DNA of 64,000 nt from assembly GCA_949317995.1 (NCBI GenBank), contig OX439045.1, forward strand, positions 43,791,693 through 43,855,692. Reading direction: 5' to 3'. Below the pieces are notes generated by a model. The model saw nothing but the letters and a program-made list of their open reading frames with translations, was not told the DNA's origin and made no database searches. The DNA is from Acholoe squamosa (taxonomy: Eukaryota > Annelida > Polychaeta > Phyllodocida > Polynoidae). Below are positions 38,778-50,454 of the stretch, in pieces. The first letter of the stretch is position 1, and each line of letters starts with the position of its first letter. The position numbers and the translations under genes were made by a program.

Positions 38778-39011
38778 GCCAAGAAGCACCCAATACACAC
38801 AACTAGACGTGGTAGATCTTATCCCAATGGTTACTGCAAGACTCAAGGGACCCAACAGGGACCTGATCGCCACTCCCCCACTGGACACGTGATGGCCCAT
38901 CGAGAGAATTGGAAGAAGCAGTACAGGGTCCCAGCTAGGGTGTTGAGCCATAAAACCTTATCTACATCACCAAGGGAATCCTACTCCAGTGAAACCCATA
39001 TGAGAGACTAG
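38778..39011 (+). CDS. Candidate terminal exon of an unidentified gene
   Basis: After a GGCTCAACTTGCAG acceptor ending at 38775, the first two bases (TA) would complete an upstream codon. An open frame of 77 codons then runs to TAG at 39009-39011. It starts AKKHPIHTTRRGRSYPN and includes HSPTGHVMAHRENWKKQY, rich in Arg, Lys, His and Ser. Codon use looks coding-like compared with the flanks. No upstream exon with matching phase was found, so the gene assignment is open and a chance frame cannot be excluded. Confidence 0.4.
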   Translation, partial: AKKHPIHTTRRGRSYPNGYCKTQGTQQGPDRHSPTGHVMAHRENWKKQYRVPARVLSHKTLSTSPRESYSSETHMRD

Positions 39012-42000
39012 ATCGGACCTCGACAAGTTATGAAAATTCACTTTGCCCTGAGGAAAATTCAATTTCGTTCAGTCGATAGCGGCGAGGGCCGCAACACATC
39101 AGCAGTCATACGTGTCTTGCATCACTGCAGAATACTGCAATACGACTGTTGTACAAGGAGGGTCTGAATTCTACAACGTTTGCACTGTTGACTCCCAAAT
39201 AAAAATCAATGGTGATGGGTATCGTTGAGAAGGCAGGGTGCCTCGACAAAATACAATGTATTTGATATTTTACTGTTATTGTATGAGACTCCAAATATCA
39301 GAGGTCACCATCTTCAATCTCCATGCAAAACTTGAAGACGTCAAGGCGAGCCTTATCACGTCTCAATGCAGATATCATTAAATTGCCTTTCCAACAGTTG
39401 CTGATATCTGTAAAAAAGAGACCTTAGATGGAAAGGGAGATGGTGATATTGAGGAGAGGCGAATACAACAGAGAATTTCCAAAAATGATTATTACAGTAG
39501 TGCCAATATTGTGAGCCTTTTAAGAGATTGCTATTGGCAATATAACGCAAGCTATTGGTGATCGAGAACAAAGTTTGGACCTTTTTATGGCGTATCAGAA
39601 GTAACTTTCAGAAATCCACTCTCAATTTAGGGACCAATTTAGGGATTTTCAGTGGTGTGCTAATTTAAGAGGAGTGTTGTGACTGCTTTTTGTTTAGCGC
39701 TCAGCTGATGTAGATTAGGGGTACAAGAAAATGCACTCCACCCAAATAAAAGGTGAGCATGAAATAATAATGATTTGGCGCTGCATAATGGGGATGTGCC
39801 TGGTCTGTGATCGGTGGGAGGACAGTAGGTGTTCTCGTGATAAATTATACTCCAGAGGTGCTCAGTGAAGAAGGGTGTTATTGGTATAAGGCATGCTATG
39901 AGCTGCTCATGCCCAACTTGAGCAGCTCAATGGGCTGCCAAGAGTATACATTTGTTTAATTATGGACTATTCCCTCAAGGCCCCAATAGTCTACTCTGAA
40001 GATATGTACTCCTTTTCTCAAAGATTATTATCAGTGAGCATACCAAACTGCAAATAGTTTAGATTTCCTTATGTAATTAGGTAAATTTCAATGGTTTTTC
40101 ACGCTTTGATTTTCACAATACAGTATCCACTGCCGAGACTCCAAGAGACACTACTGCAGCAATGCAAATAAACTGAAATCTACTGCCACCATTGATTTTC
40201 AAAAGGGTGCTTCACTTGATTTGGTGCACTTTATACTGCGATATCATAAGCCTACTCTGCCATGAGGAAACCTTTTAGTTTTAAATATGAATAAATACTT
40301 GTCTGCACATAGACATAGACTGTCAGTTGGCACCCCATGCTGTTCAACCAATCCCCATTGTCATGGCGCCATGGGGAGCTGCTCACAAGCCTTGGATCTG
40401 CTCCTAAAAAACGACACGTGCGCCCTCTTTTAGTGACTCACGCTCATTAAACATCCTATAGACCCATTTCGGGAATTGACAATCGACGTTATTTGTTCGT
40501 GCCTTTTTCTGAAAGAATCTGAGGTGCTTTTGAGAAGGTTGGGGAGCAGCTCAAGTTGGGGGAAGGAGCTGCTCAGAGAGGACGTATAATGAAATCACCA
40601 CCACAAAGAGCAACTCGTTTGATCTGCTCATCTTCAGGCATTATTCACACATTGGGGTGGCCCTGTTTGAACTGATCTTTCAATCAGTCGAGCTTCTTCA
40701 TTTTTGTGTCACCCTCTTTTGGCAGAGGTACATCAAGAGATCTATGCACGCATATATCTTCAAATTGCAGAAACAATGCTTTTTGTCCCTTTAGTTTTAA
40801 TGGCCTTCTCTGAGCACTTCAACCAAGTCTTTTCATGCAGTAACACGACTATGTTGAAAGGTGTTGATTTTGCCAGGTATTTCTTTTGGGACTGTACCGT
40901 TATCAGCATGTAGGGTAGCTTTACCCTGAGACGTCCATATACTCTGAGACACCCACTCAAAGCGATGACAAGAAATTCAGTTTGCATGCCAATTTAACAT
41001 TTCAACCTTATTTAATCAATGCTGAGCAGTCGGATAATCCCAATTGAACATTAAAATAGCTTTCATGATCACTGGTTGAGGCTGAAGTTATTTGGACGTC
41101 AAGATCATGGTGAACCTACCCTAAGCATGAATGTTTTCTCTTACATGTACCATGGAGTCGTGCACGAGAATCACGTGGGACACAGCTGGCCATGGAAATA
41201 CCAGCCTACTTTTGTTTTTACCCACATGTGTTTTTATAGGTCGTGCAGGCTGGAGCATGCACAACTAGAACTGTAAAGTTTATGTTGGTATGTGCACAGT
41301 TCTCAAATAACGCGCTGGCCCTCTGCCCTTCTGCCACGGCCTTGTTCATAAATCACCTGAAACCATCAACTTTTCTCTGCTTTGTATTTTTAGTCATGTG
41401 TGTAACTGCATTATAAATACAATGCTGTTTATGCAGGTGGGACACCGGGCCCCATTTACTACTTTTTTTTTGTTGTGTAGCCATTTGTGTTGTTGGTTGT
41501 TTCCTGGGTTGTTTCAAATACGTTAGGTTCACTCGATTGAAATTCATGGGCAATATTAAACTCTCTATGTAAAGACCTCCTCAGATCCACTCTACAGTTA
41601 ATTGGATATCGAATGGGTATACTACACCATGTACGCTGAACATTGGACGTTACTCAATTCGTGTTTTCATTATCCATTGGTCGGCAACATGTTGATTATT
41701 CTCACTAACTTCTCCTTATTTATGACATATTGATTAAACATCTCCCTTGTTAGTGGGGGGGGGCGGGGCAATTCTCAATATGCTTATTAGCATTTTTGAA
41801 AAAGAAATAATGCCTAGAACAAGAGCATAATTCTATCAGTGTTTTCTACCTATCTAATGCCATTTTAGACTGAGTCTTCAGTGGTGAAGTGACCACCACA
41901 AGGCTATTGCTGTGAAAACATGACACATGCCTAGATATATTTTTCATTCAGCATCACACCTGCTGGAAGCTATAAACAGTATAACCCACACCCAGTGCTA

Positions 42001-42740
42001 TATTGCATGCAGTTGTTATGGTGGGTGGCCCTTTGAGGCCCCACAGAGAGCCTGTTTTTATTCCTATCGTTGGTCCCCCATAATGGCCATCGTTGACACG
42101 TTGACGCTGCGCAGCAGAAGCTTTATGGGTGACAGGGCCGTATTTACGGCTGTGTCCGGCCCTTCCCTAGCTCCCTCCCACCTCGATTAGTCCACCTTAA
42201 TTGTCCTCTTATTGATTATCCAAGACTGGAGCCTGCGATTAAGTGGCCAAATGAAGAAATCCACCTCACCCCCGTTCTGCCCAACTCCATCTAAGTCCTG
42301 TGCCAAATAGCAGTCATGTCCAAATAAGGGCGTGGCCCGGGCGGCATGCCAGTCTCAGGACATCAAAGTCAGATGCTACAGCCACACCTGAAAAGATTCC
42401 TCGCTGGCAGATCCTTTTGGCCCTCTGTGTTGTCCTTGGCTGAGGTGTTACCATTGGGAATAGGACATGCACTTGCTCTTTTATATTTTCTTTGTGAGCC
42501 CTGGGAAGACCCTAACTTAGCTCTGAGTCTGTTCTGTTGGGAGTTATGTTCAAGAGACAAATACCCCTGACCCACACCCCACCCCACCCCCATCCTAGCC
42601 CCCTCTATTGTCTCACCCTCCATCCCTTTTTAGTCCTGGTGCCTGAGCACATACCCCATCCAGATCCTACCCCTTTCCCATTCCCATAACACCCAGCCTT
42701 TCTCTCATTCCTTCTCCAACACACTCACTCACATAGGCAC
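39012..42740. other. Non-coding, with the densest GAGC-W-GCTC cluster
   Basis: No gene is supported. The 9-bp palindromic word occurs at 39900, 39920, 40376, 40544 and 40566, within 700 bp, with GAGGTGCTC near 39858 and GATCTGCTC-like variants near 40404 and 40622. This looks like a regulatory block. A G9 run lies near 41760. Confidence 0.4.
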
Positions 42741-43080
42741 TGAGAGGTGGGTCCCACACGCGTACTGCAACACCTCTGCCAACTCTCTCGCCTCATTCCA
42801 GTTCTCGCGAGAGCAGCTCGGGCATGCGTAGTGAGTAACATGACGCTACCAGCTGGTGGGGTAGAGGTGTGTAGCATGGTCGTGTCTGTTGGAGGGTGGG
42901 GAAGGGGGTGTAATCGGGATTTGCACACGAGAGAACACGATGATCTTTCTTCTGGTTTTCCCATGAGAGATCCCACCACTGAGGACGGCCAGCCCCAAGG
43001 GTGAGAGGCGGCGATTCCCAGGGATGAAGTGCTGGGACTGGAGTACGCAGGGCAAGATAGGGCGCACGCGTCTTCACTCT
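42740..43080. promoter_or_regulatory. Promoter-like patch with TCTCGCGAGA
   Basis: Rich in CpG relative to its flanks. The palindrome TCTCGCGAGA at 42803-42812 matches a known core element of housekeeping and bidirectional promoters, and overlaps a GAGCAGCTC at 42811-42819. Several overlapping short frames on both strands are not convincing genes, so the transcript it would drive is unknown. Confidence 0.35.
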
Positions 43081-44031
43081 TCAAGCACCAACTTGACTTT
43101 CTATGACAGATCTAAAGTTAGCTGGTACACCTCAAGAGTGACAGTTTGCAGAAGGTTGCGTGTACCTTGGCACTGAGCCATGCAGAATTTACTTTTATGA
43201 TGTGCAATGATGATAAAGTATAATTTGGAATTTTGGAATTTTTACATTTTAGATGGATGCTTTTGGAGTGGTTCTAGTAAATGTGAACTATGTTGAATTG
43301 AATAAGGGTCTAATTGAGTGGCAAACCCTTGGAAGCCTGGATGTATTGGTTAGTTGACTGAAAGGTTCCTGCTGCAGAGATCCTAACCCTTGTTAGATGG
43401 CGCCACCAGTCGTGTCAGTACAGACTTGTGTCAGACTGCAGGCAAAGGCCATCACCCTGCATCCCCTCTCCCTGCCCCACACCCTGTGACATGCACCAAG
43501 CTAACATGGCTAAGAACCTAGCTTGACTGCCAGCCAGAAAAGAAAACCTCCCCCTGCTCGTCCCCCAATCCCTTTTTGGGGCGTTATATTTCTTATGTGG
43601 GAGCCATGTGATCAAGATCACTTGCTGCACGAGTGGAACTTCTTTCTGTTAGATCGGGTTCAAAATAGTATTGATACCTGTATCCCGAAAAAGAATCGTC
43701 TAAAATCGATGGGGCCCCTGGAGATCTAGATAGTATTTCTACGTAGATTGTGTTTCATGGTTATCATTACAGATAGAGATCTAGGACCCTAGGAAGTTGA
43801 CAGTTTGCTAGGATTCAAGTTGGATGGAATTTCAATATTGCAACAGGAAGGTTATCAAAGAGATCCTTCCGAAAATATTAGCTCTGAAGCTGTATTCTTT
43901 GGAGAGATTAATATTTTACACATTTTATGCAATGTATGATTCTAGATGTCTGTAGAACATCATGCAGTACTTATCCTTATGCAAAACTATAAATTGAGAT
44001 TAAAATGAACTACATTGTGGATGCTATATAC
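43081..44031. other. Intergenic, left flank of the DIRS element
   Basis: No gene or repeat recognised; AT-rich up to the element boundary. Confidence 0.5.
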
Positions 44032-44095
44032 ATTATTTCAAAGAGTGGCATTTAAGCCAGGGGTAGCTATGGTATATAGCAGGACCTCGCTTTCA
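44032..44095. repeat. DIRS left inverted terminal repeat
   Basis: 44032-44068 is reverse-complementary to 58538-58574 with one mismatch in 37. The segment from GGCATTTAAGCC at 44047 through GGTATATAGCAGGACCTCGC is also similar, inverted, to 58733-58785 in the right end. Confidence 0.85.
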
Positions 44096-44260
44096 TTCTT
44101 ACAGTGATAGCCGTGGAGGTAGGAGCTAGGCTCCTTGGGCCACCGCTCTGAGCAAACAGAGCAAGCGAGTCCCTCTCGCTGATCCTGGGATCAGAGAAAA
44201 CTGGGCAAAGGGCCATAAAACTGCCCATCACATCGCCCTGAGGCCCCACCCCTCCCCCAG

Positions 44261-44309
44261 ATCAGATATGTAAAATCTTATTTGATCAGATATGTAAAAT
44301 CTTATTTGA
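44261..44309. repeat. Short tandem duplication, about 24 bp twice
   Basis: ATCAGATATGTAAAATCTTA plus TTTG occurs twice head to tail in the DIRS leader, upstream of the gag-like frame. Confidence 0.8.
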
Positions 44310-44525
44310 TTGGAGGATGAGGAATCCAATTAAAACAATAGATGGGGCGGAGAAAATGTATAAAAAGCTGAACACAAACCGCTCAGCATAACTTCTCGAA
44401 AAAAATAAATAAATGGAGCACCAGGCTACCACTCCGAGCTCAGACTCCACCTTTCCCGCTTTTCTGGTGGGCAGGGTACCCCCCAGGGGGATCATACCCA
44501 GGCTACAGAGTCCGGTCAGAGTGTC

Positions 44526-45603
44526 ATGGAGGACATTATAGCTGTGAACAGGGCATGTACATCCCAATCCAGCTTTACATCTGACGACAGCACTAACGCT
44601 GACGCTCAGTGTGACATCCCAACACAAAAATTTGACTCAATACCTGAGGATGGGATGGACTGGGAACTGAGCAGCCAAGTGCCGGCGGGCCAGATTGCCC
44701 GGAGGATCAGATACAAATCCTCAGAGAACATGGGAGGGAGATGCTCCTACTGCAGCCACTGCAGGAACCCATAGACTTCCATGCACCACTAGTGAGGTGG
44801 CCACAAGAAGTCTGACCTGACCCTAGATACTCTGCCAAAAGTCCAGCCGAAACAGAGGTAGGAGTTGCAGCAGAAAGCACTAGAGTACAATGGAAGAGAC
44901 TTAGACATCTACACCTCACACAGCACCAACCCCACCACACTAGGGCGGGGTACACCAGGTACACACCCGACTCCCCAGCACCAGATGACGCTAGAGGCAG
45001 GGTAACCTACCAAGCGAAACAACCCACCTTTGGGGACAACTACCCAAGGATGCCACTCCAGGGCTACAGCGATATCACCTTCGACCCCAGACGAGGTGGC
45101 TATGCAGCCCCACACCATAGCAACCTACAGGAGGCAGACATGGAATACTACCTGCATCCTAGATACCAAGTGGACACAGAACACACCACCACACACAGGA
45201 GGATCCTACCTCACCATAACCTGCCCCCACAGCACGCCCCAGCACCAACATACCACCCACAATGGACATGGACACAGGGCCCCACCTCACACCTGGCCAA
45301 AGACAACAATAAACAAGGCTTCCAGTACCTACTAGGTGACAGCCTGAAGGAGGAAGTCACCACATGTAGTAAGCTACATGACACCTTTAAGGAAGTCTTT
45401 ATCAGACCCAAAGACAAAAGGAAGCCCACAAACCAGGGAAACTCCACCAAGGGCCCAGCCCAGGGCCAGGTCAACAGCGAGGGCACCAACAGCAATAGAA
45501 CAACAGGTACCACTAAAACAACCAACAGTCACACAGAAACAACACCCACCAAGGGCAGTATGACGAAAAGAGGAAACAATACATGGAGGCCAATACAACA
45601 ATA
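44526..45603 (+). pseudogene. DIRS ORF1 (gag-like), broken
   Basis: ATG at 44526 opens an 82-codon acidic frame ending at 44771-44773. The coding register moves to another frame near 44725-44735. There a Pro/Gln/His/Thr-rich protein continues through one TGA (near 44815) to TAG at 45602-45604, with segments such as GYSDITFDPRRGGYAAP. The C-terminal part is basic and Thr/Lys-rich, as in nucleic-acid-binding Gag tails. Position before the RT and low-complexity composition support a Gag role; no zinc knuckle is seen. At least one frameshift and one nonsense codon make it inactive. Confidence 0.6.
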
Positions 45604-45790
45604 GCAAACAACACAAAAACAAGCAAGACAAACACCAGCGCAACAAAGGCAGCACCAACAACAGGCGCTAATAACAAAAATAAATTCACCTACCTCCCAC
45701 ACACATACAAGTTACACATTCCAGGCAGGTGGTCTGGGCAGGGAAGCAGGCACATGGTCACAATACACATCAGACGGATGGGTACTGGAC

Positions 45791-47068
45791 ATGGTAAAAG
45801 GCTTACCCATAAGCTTATGGTCCCTGCCCACCCAACTGAGACAACCTGACTCTAGGTGCTTGGACCCAGTGAAAGACAGAATCATGAGTGAGCAACTCAA
45901 GAAACTGCTATCACAAGGCATAATAGAACCTGCCTTCCCATTACCTAGAGCCTTCGTCTCACACATGTTCCTAAAAGAAAAATCTAATGGAACATACAGG
46001 CCCATACTAAATCTGTCAAGCTTGAATGAATACATATCATACAAGCATTTAAAAATGGACCACCTGTAGGTGGTTATGAAGACGGTCCTAAAAGACAGCT
46101 ACCTAACCAGCATAGACATAACCCAGGCCTACTTTTCACTACCGGTAAAACTGAGGGATAGGGACCTCCTACAACTAATACATGATGGCAATAGATATAG
46201 GTTCACCTGTCTCCCCAATGGTTACTCTCCAGGGCCTAGAATCTCCACAAAAATCATGAAGGCTCTCATGGCACACCTGAAAACAAAGCATGGGGTAAAC
46301 CTTGTCTTTTACATAGACGTCACACTAATCTACGCAAAAACAAAAGCAGAAGTCAGAACAGCCACAATACACACACTCAGGATGTTGCAAAATGCAGGCT
46401 TCACCATCAACTTTGATAAATCAGTACTAGAGCTAACACAAACCATCGAGTACCTAGGCTTCATACTGCACTCACCCACACTAACACTCACAATACCTGA
46501 CAAAAAACAAGCCGATATCTCACAAAAGGTGGAGGATATCATTAAGGTACAAATATGTACCATAAGGAAATTCTTGTAGGTTCTCGGAGCCCTAGCTGCC
46601 ACAAAACCTGGGAATGACAGAGCAAAAGTACTGACCAAAATGCTCATCATTGCAAAAAAACAGGTCTTAATAACAACACAGGGTAATTATGACAAATTTA
46701 TACCCCTCAGAGGGTTCATAAAACCAACCCTGAGAGAAAACCTACAGTACCTTCCACATGCAAAGAAAACATACACAGCAAAGTGCCCACAGATAGCTCT
46801 ATACACAGACTCCTCAGACACAGGATGGGGTGCATACATACCTGAAACCCACTCTGCGTATGGGGAAGAATGGTGTGGAGAAATAGAACCCCTCCACATA
46901 AACATAAAAGAGATCCTAGCAGTCCACAGGGCACTCCTACACTTCAAAAAGCCCCTAACGGAGAAACACATACATATGTTCATAGACAACACCACAGCCA
47001 TCAGCTGCCTCAACAAAGGGGGCTCTAGTCAATCCATCCCACGCAACAAAGCCTCAGAAAGTGTATAG
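45791..47068 (+). pseudogene. DIRS reverse transcriptase-RNase H, broken
   Basis: One reading frame runs throughout, interrupted by TAG at 46067 and 46577 and closed by TAG at 47066. RT motifs are visible: FLKEKSNGTYRPILNLS (fingers), SIDITQAYFSLPV with the first catalytic Asp, LPNGYSPGP, and FYIDVTLIYA where the YxDD box is expected. The second Asp of that box is Val, which should abolish polymerisation. RNase H follows, with LYTDSSDTGWGAYI, a conserved Glu in NIKEILAVHRAL and Asp in FIDNTTAISCLNKGG. Both internal stops could be CAG-to-TAG changes. The same frame stays readable beyond 47068 into the recombinase region. Confidence 0.9.
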
Positions 47069-47224
47069 TCGGCAGGAGAATGGACACTGAGCCTGAGAGC
47101 CAAGAGATTCAAAAAGTTCTCAAAACCTGACATTAACCTATTTGCCTCACCTTCCAATGCAATATGCCTACACCACTACCCCAATGCATATGCAACCGAT
47201 GCATTCTCCATAACCTGGCCAAGC

Positions 47225-48209
47225 TTGTTTGTACTCATATTTCTAACCTTTAGTATCATTGGCAGGACCTCAGGAGACTGCCCACCTTCAAGGACAGATG
47301 GACCCTCATCAACGCTACAATGGCCAGGAGATCAGAAGAAAGTCTTCCAGGATGAGGCTCCTATGCCTGTCCCTATAGCCGACAAGCACTCTCTTGAGAT
47401 CATCTGGTGCAAGCGCATAGGACTATCCAAAGCATCCTGGGAGCTCCTCATGGCTTCATGGTCAAAGTGTACTATAGCCAGCTATGCAATAGTGGCAAGG
47501 AAGTGGCTAAAACACACCAGCGAAAACAATGTTAGCATCACCCACCCCGCCATACACCAATGTGTCGATTTCCTAACAGAGATCGCCAACAGTGGGGTGG
47601 GTCACTCATCAATAGCCTCCACCAGGTTGCTAATATCATGCTTCATCTATATAGAAGGCAGACCATTAGGGGAGCACGCAATGACCCAGCTAGTGAAAGG
47701 GACAAAAGCCTAAACCCACGACAGGAACCTTATGAATACATTTGGAACCCAGCACCAGTAATACACAAACTGGCATAGTGGGGTGACATAGAAGAACTAG
47801 ACTTGGATAAGCTGACAAAGAGAATCCTACCACTCTTCATGCTAGCAACAGGTCAGAGGATACAGAACACCTATATGCCCTGCTAAGAACTGACCTCAGA
47901 CTTTCAGAGGATACCATCAGGATCAAATACTCCACAAAACTGAAATCCAACCACTACTCCTCAAAAGAAGCACACCCCAGAGTGTTGGGCACCATAAAAA
48001 GGCCTTCCACCCAAGCCAGCTCCATCACCTTATCAAGATAGGTGACCCTAAAGGACACAGGCATAGAGGAACACTTTGGGACATACAGCACAAGACACGC
48101 TGCCACAAGTGTGGCGGATAGGCTAAATGTGCCAATAAATGACATACTCAGCTTGGCAGGATGGGCTAGAACCAATACATTTGCCAGGTTCTACAACAGA
48201 CCTCTACTG
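47225..48209 (+). pseudogene. DIRS tyrosine recombinase, 5' part, broken
   Basis: The N-terminal core-binding region (GLSKASWELLMASWSK, then a VDFLTEIANSGVGHSSIA-like segment) is read in one frame to TAA at 47711. The signal then moves to a second frame (LFMLATGQR, supplying the first catalytic Arg, near 47840) and to a third (GTYSTRHAATSVAD with Arg/His, GWARTNTFARFYNRP with the Tyr nucleophile, 48080-48200). Nonsense codons lie at 47776 and 48040. The Harbinger element is inserted right after the CTG (Leu) codon at 48207-48209, and the remaining codons lie at 58027-58098. The Arg, His/Arg and Tyr catalytic set is recognisable, but the gene cannot be expressed as one protein. Confidence 0.85.
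48207..48209. repeat. Target-site duplication CTG, left
   Basis: Matched by CTG at 58024-58026. PIF/Harbinger elements usually duplicate TWA, so CTG is atypical. Confidence 0.8.
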
Positions 48210-48395
48210 GAGGTCGTTACAGAATCCACGAGAATGCAGTGTTTCTCGTAGAGCTGCGGTGCAACCGTTACACAAAAGAAATCTCGTTCTGTTTTGCCTG
48301 GTGTGACCTCAGAACGAGGAAAAAAGCGTAACACAAATAAAGTCTCGTTGTGAAAGTCTCGTTTTGTGTCCTCTTTGAGTCTGTCACGAGATAAA
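48210..48395. promoter_or_regulatory. Harbinger left end with CTCGT/ACGAG motif array
   Basis: About seven CTCGT or ACGAG words lie between 48228 and 48390, in both orientations, after the 12-bp terminal repeat. They probably include transposase or Myb-protein binding sites and the transposase promoter region. Confidence 0.55.
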
Positions 48396-48532
48396 AAAAG
48401 GCAGTTACTCTAGATGTTCTGCCTTTTACTTCTTCAGCATTGTTTTCAATGGGGACCATCGTTTTGATCCTGACAAGTTGGGTACCAGTGTAGACTCTGT
48501 TTTCTGAGGTAAATTTGAAGGAAGAAGACATC

Positions 48533-48736
48533 ATGCCTCCTTTAAGGGATCGCTTGGGCAGGAAAACCCGCAAGTGTAAGCCAAGGGAGTCGCCTTTTTC
48601 TTTGTTCAACGATGAGGAATTTGTGGCAAGGTATCGCCTCAGCAAAGACGTAGTCAGGAAACTAGTAGAAGAATACAAGAAGCACAGTGCTTTCAAGGGC
48701 ACCAAGAGGGCAGGAGGCATGACACATATTGACAGG
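48533..48736 (+). CDS. Harbinger transposase, exon 1 (residues 1-68)
   Basis: The five exons 48533-48736, 49274-49621, 49797-49945, 50145-50279 and 50455-50695 join in phase to 1,077 nt, an uninterrupted 358-residue product, about the usual size for HARBI1-type nucleases. This exon starts with ATG in MPPLRDRLGRKTRK, then SPFSLFNDEEFVARYRLSKD, the N-terminal helix-turn-helix-like region typical of the family. It ends AGG/GTAAAA in phase 0. The protein is the DNA-cutting and joining enzyme and normally needs a Myb/SANT partner for nuclear import and DNA binding; two candidates are on the opposite strand. Confidence 0.93.
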
Positions 48737-48859
48737 GTAAAAATTTTTCTCTTCAATCTAAATGAAACTGTTTTCCTTTTTTTCTTTATCAGACATCCTA
48801 TTCCCCTCCCCTTTCCTCTCTGTCTTATTCTCTTTTTAAATAAAAAAGTTGCAGCAGCC

Positions 48860-49125
48860 CACTGATGTCACTCATGTCTCTTAGGTTTCATTTCATGTTA
48901 GGGGGTGTGGATGGTGTGTCCCCCATGTCACATGTCGATTTTAAAAAACGGTCATGTCACATGTCACTTGAATCCCCATGTCACATGTCACCTCTAACAA
49001 CCTGTCATGTCCCATGTCAAATATAAGAAAACACCTATCTCATGTCACTAATTTTTTGCCTCATCTCACTAATGCCCATGTCACATGTAGATATTAAGAA
49101 CTGACCATGTCACCATGTCGAATTA
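48860..49125. repeat. CATGTCA-rich intronic repeat
   Basis: CATGTCACATGTCAC and shorter CATGTCA words recur about twelve times in transposase intron 1, with irregular spacing. Confidence 0.75.
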
Positions 49126-49273
49126 ATTGCTAAACACGGATATATTAAAAGTGAAGAGAAGGAGACTGATTCAGGATATATTCTTCTTACTCCTTCCCTC
49201 CTCTCCTCTTTATGAGACCCCCCCCCCCTTCACCCTTATCTTCTTGCAAGTAACTTTTCATCTTTCTTTTCAG

Positions 49274-49621
49274 TTTTGCCTGGTCCTCCGTTATTTTGCG
49301 ACAGGCAGCTTCTATGCGCTCACAGGTGATTCCCAGAAGGTGTCAAGAACTGCCGTATGCCGTGCTGTGAAGGATGTAGCCGGTTTCTTTTACAGGAACA
49401 GCCATCTCTTCATACAATGGCCTCACTCTTTCGAGGAGAAGCTCCATCTCGCACTGAAGCTGTATCGCCATCCGAAGCCTGGGACGGAGGAAGAGGAGCA
49501 GAAGACACCATACGTTTTTGGATACGTAGATGGGACTCATGTACCTGTTAAAACCCCTACTGAATACCAGAACGAGAGCGTGTATGTGAACAGGAATGGG
49601 TACCATTCTATTAACACCACC
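49274..49621 (+). CDS. Harbinger transposase, exon 2 (residues 69-184)
   Basis: The acceptor is CTTTCTTTTCAG and the donor ACC/GTAAGT, both phase 0. It includes LVLRYFATGSFYALTGD, the conserved family signature before the catalytic domain, and YVFGYVDGTHVPVKTP, whose Asp (about residue 154) is the first catalytic acid. GYHSINT at the exon end matches the usual N-x-Q/S-type motif before strand two of the RNase H-like fold. Confidence 0.93.
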
Positions 49622-49796
49622 GTAAGTTGTTGTTGTTGTTGTTGTAAGAGTAGTTCTTTATACATATAAAATTATATATCTTACTGGCTCAGAAAATTTC
49701 TTCTCTTAAGTAAGAGTCTTCATAAGTTTGCATGAACAAGTTCTCTTACATAGTTTTCTCTTTTCCCAAATTAATTTTTATTCTTGGTTCTATCAG

Positions 49797-49945
49797 GTGA
49801 TCTGTGACTACGACAAAAGAATCCTCTTTGTGGACCCCCGCTGGCCTGGATCGGTGCACGACGCATATTCCCTGAATTCCAGCCCGCTTGGAGACGAATT
49901 GGAGGCGGAGGCTTGGGAGGACTTTGTCCTCTTAGGGGACTCTGG
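49797..49945 (+). CDS. Harbinger transposase, exon 3 (residues 185-234)
   Basis: Acceptor TTCTATCAG, donor GG/GTGAGT in phase 2. It carries ILFVDPRWPGSVHDAYSL, where the HDA Asp (about residue 206) is the second catalytic acid, and FVLLGDSG, the usual G-D-x-G segment of the family. Confidence 0.93.
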
Positions 49946-50144
49946 GTGAGTTTTTTTTTATTCTTCTTTTTTTTTTATTCGTACTCTGGAGTTACTTAAA
50001 TGGATACTCAAGGGCTTCCTATATGAACGTCCTCCCCCATTTCTTTTTTTTTTTTCAGAGAGGAAAACAAAAATTTCTTAACACAGTTAGGGCACCTTCT
50101 TCTTTGTTTCTCTTCATCTTATTATCTTTTGGCTCCTTTCTCAG

Positions 50145-50279
50145 ATACGGTCTGAGGAGAAATCTCTTCACCCCCTTCAAGGATGAGGAGACTCCTAAAC
50201 AGCGCTCCTTCAATGTGTGGCACAAGAGGAGCAGAGTACGAGTAGAGCACTGCATTGGGATACTCAAGCAGCGTTGGAG
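50145..50279 (+). CDS. Harbinger transposase, exon 4 (residues 234-278)
   Basis: Acceptor GGCTCCTTTCTCAG, donor AG/GTGAGA in phase 2. It includes FNVWHKRSRVRVEHCIGILK. The Glu of VEHCIG (about residue 268) is the third catalytic acid, completing the DDE triad. Confidence 0.93.
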
Positions 50280-50454
50280 GTGAGAAAAATTGAATCTTTA
50301 TTTGATTGTAAACATCTTTTTATTTATCAAAGGAACTCAAAAATAAGGAGATGGTCCTCCCTTAAAAAAAATAATGAAGCATGTTACTGTTTGAATATAA
50401 AGAGGAAAAACAAGCTGGAACTGAAAAGTAAAAAACTCTCTTTTGAATATTCAG

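Noticed and set aside
42725-43084. Overlapping frames on both strands at the TCTCGCGAGA patch
   Set aside because: All frames are similarly open because of GC content; none has a convincing product.
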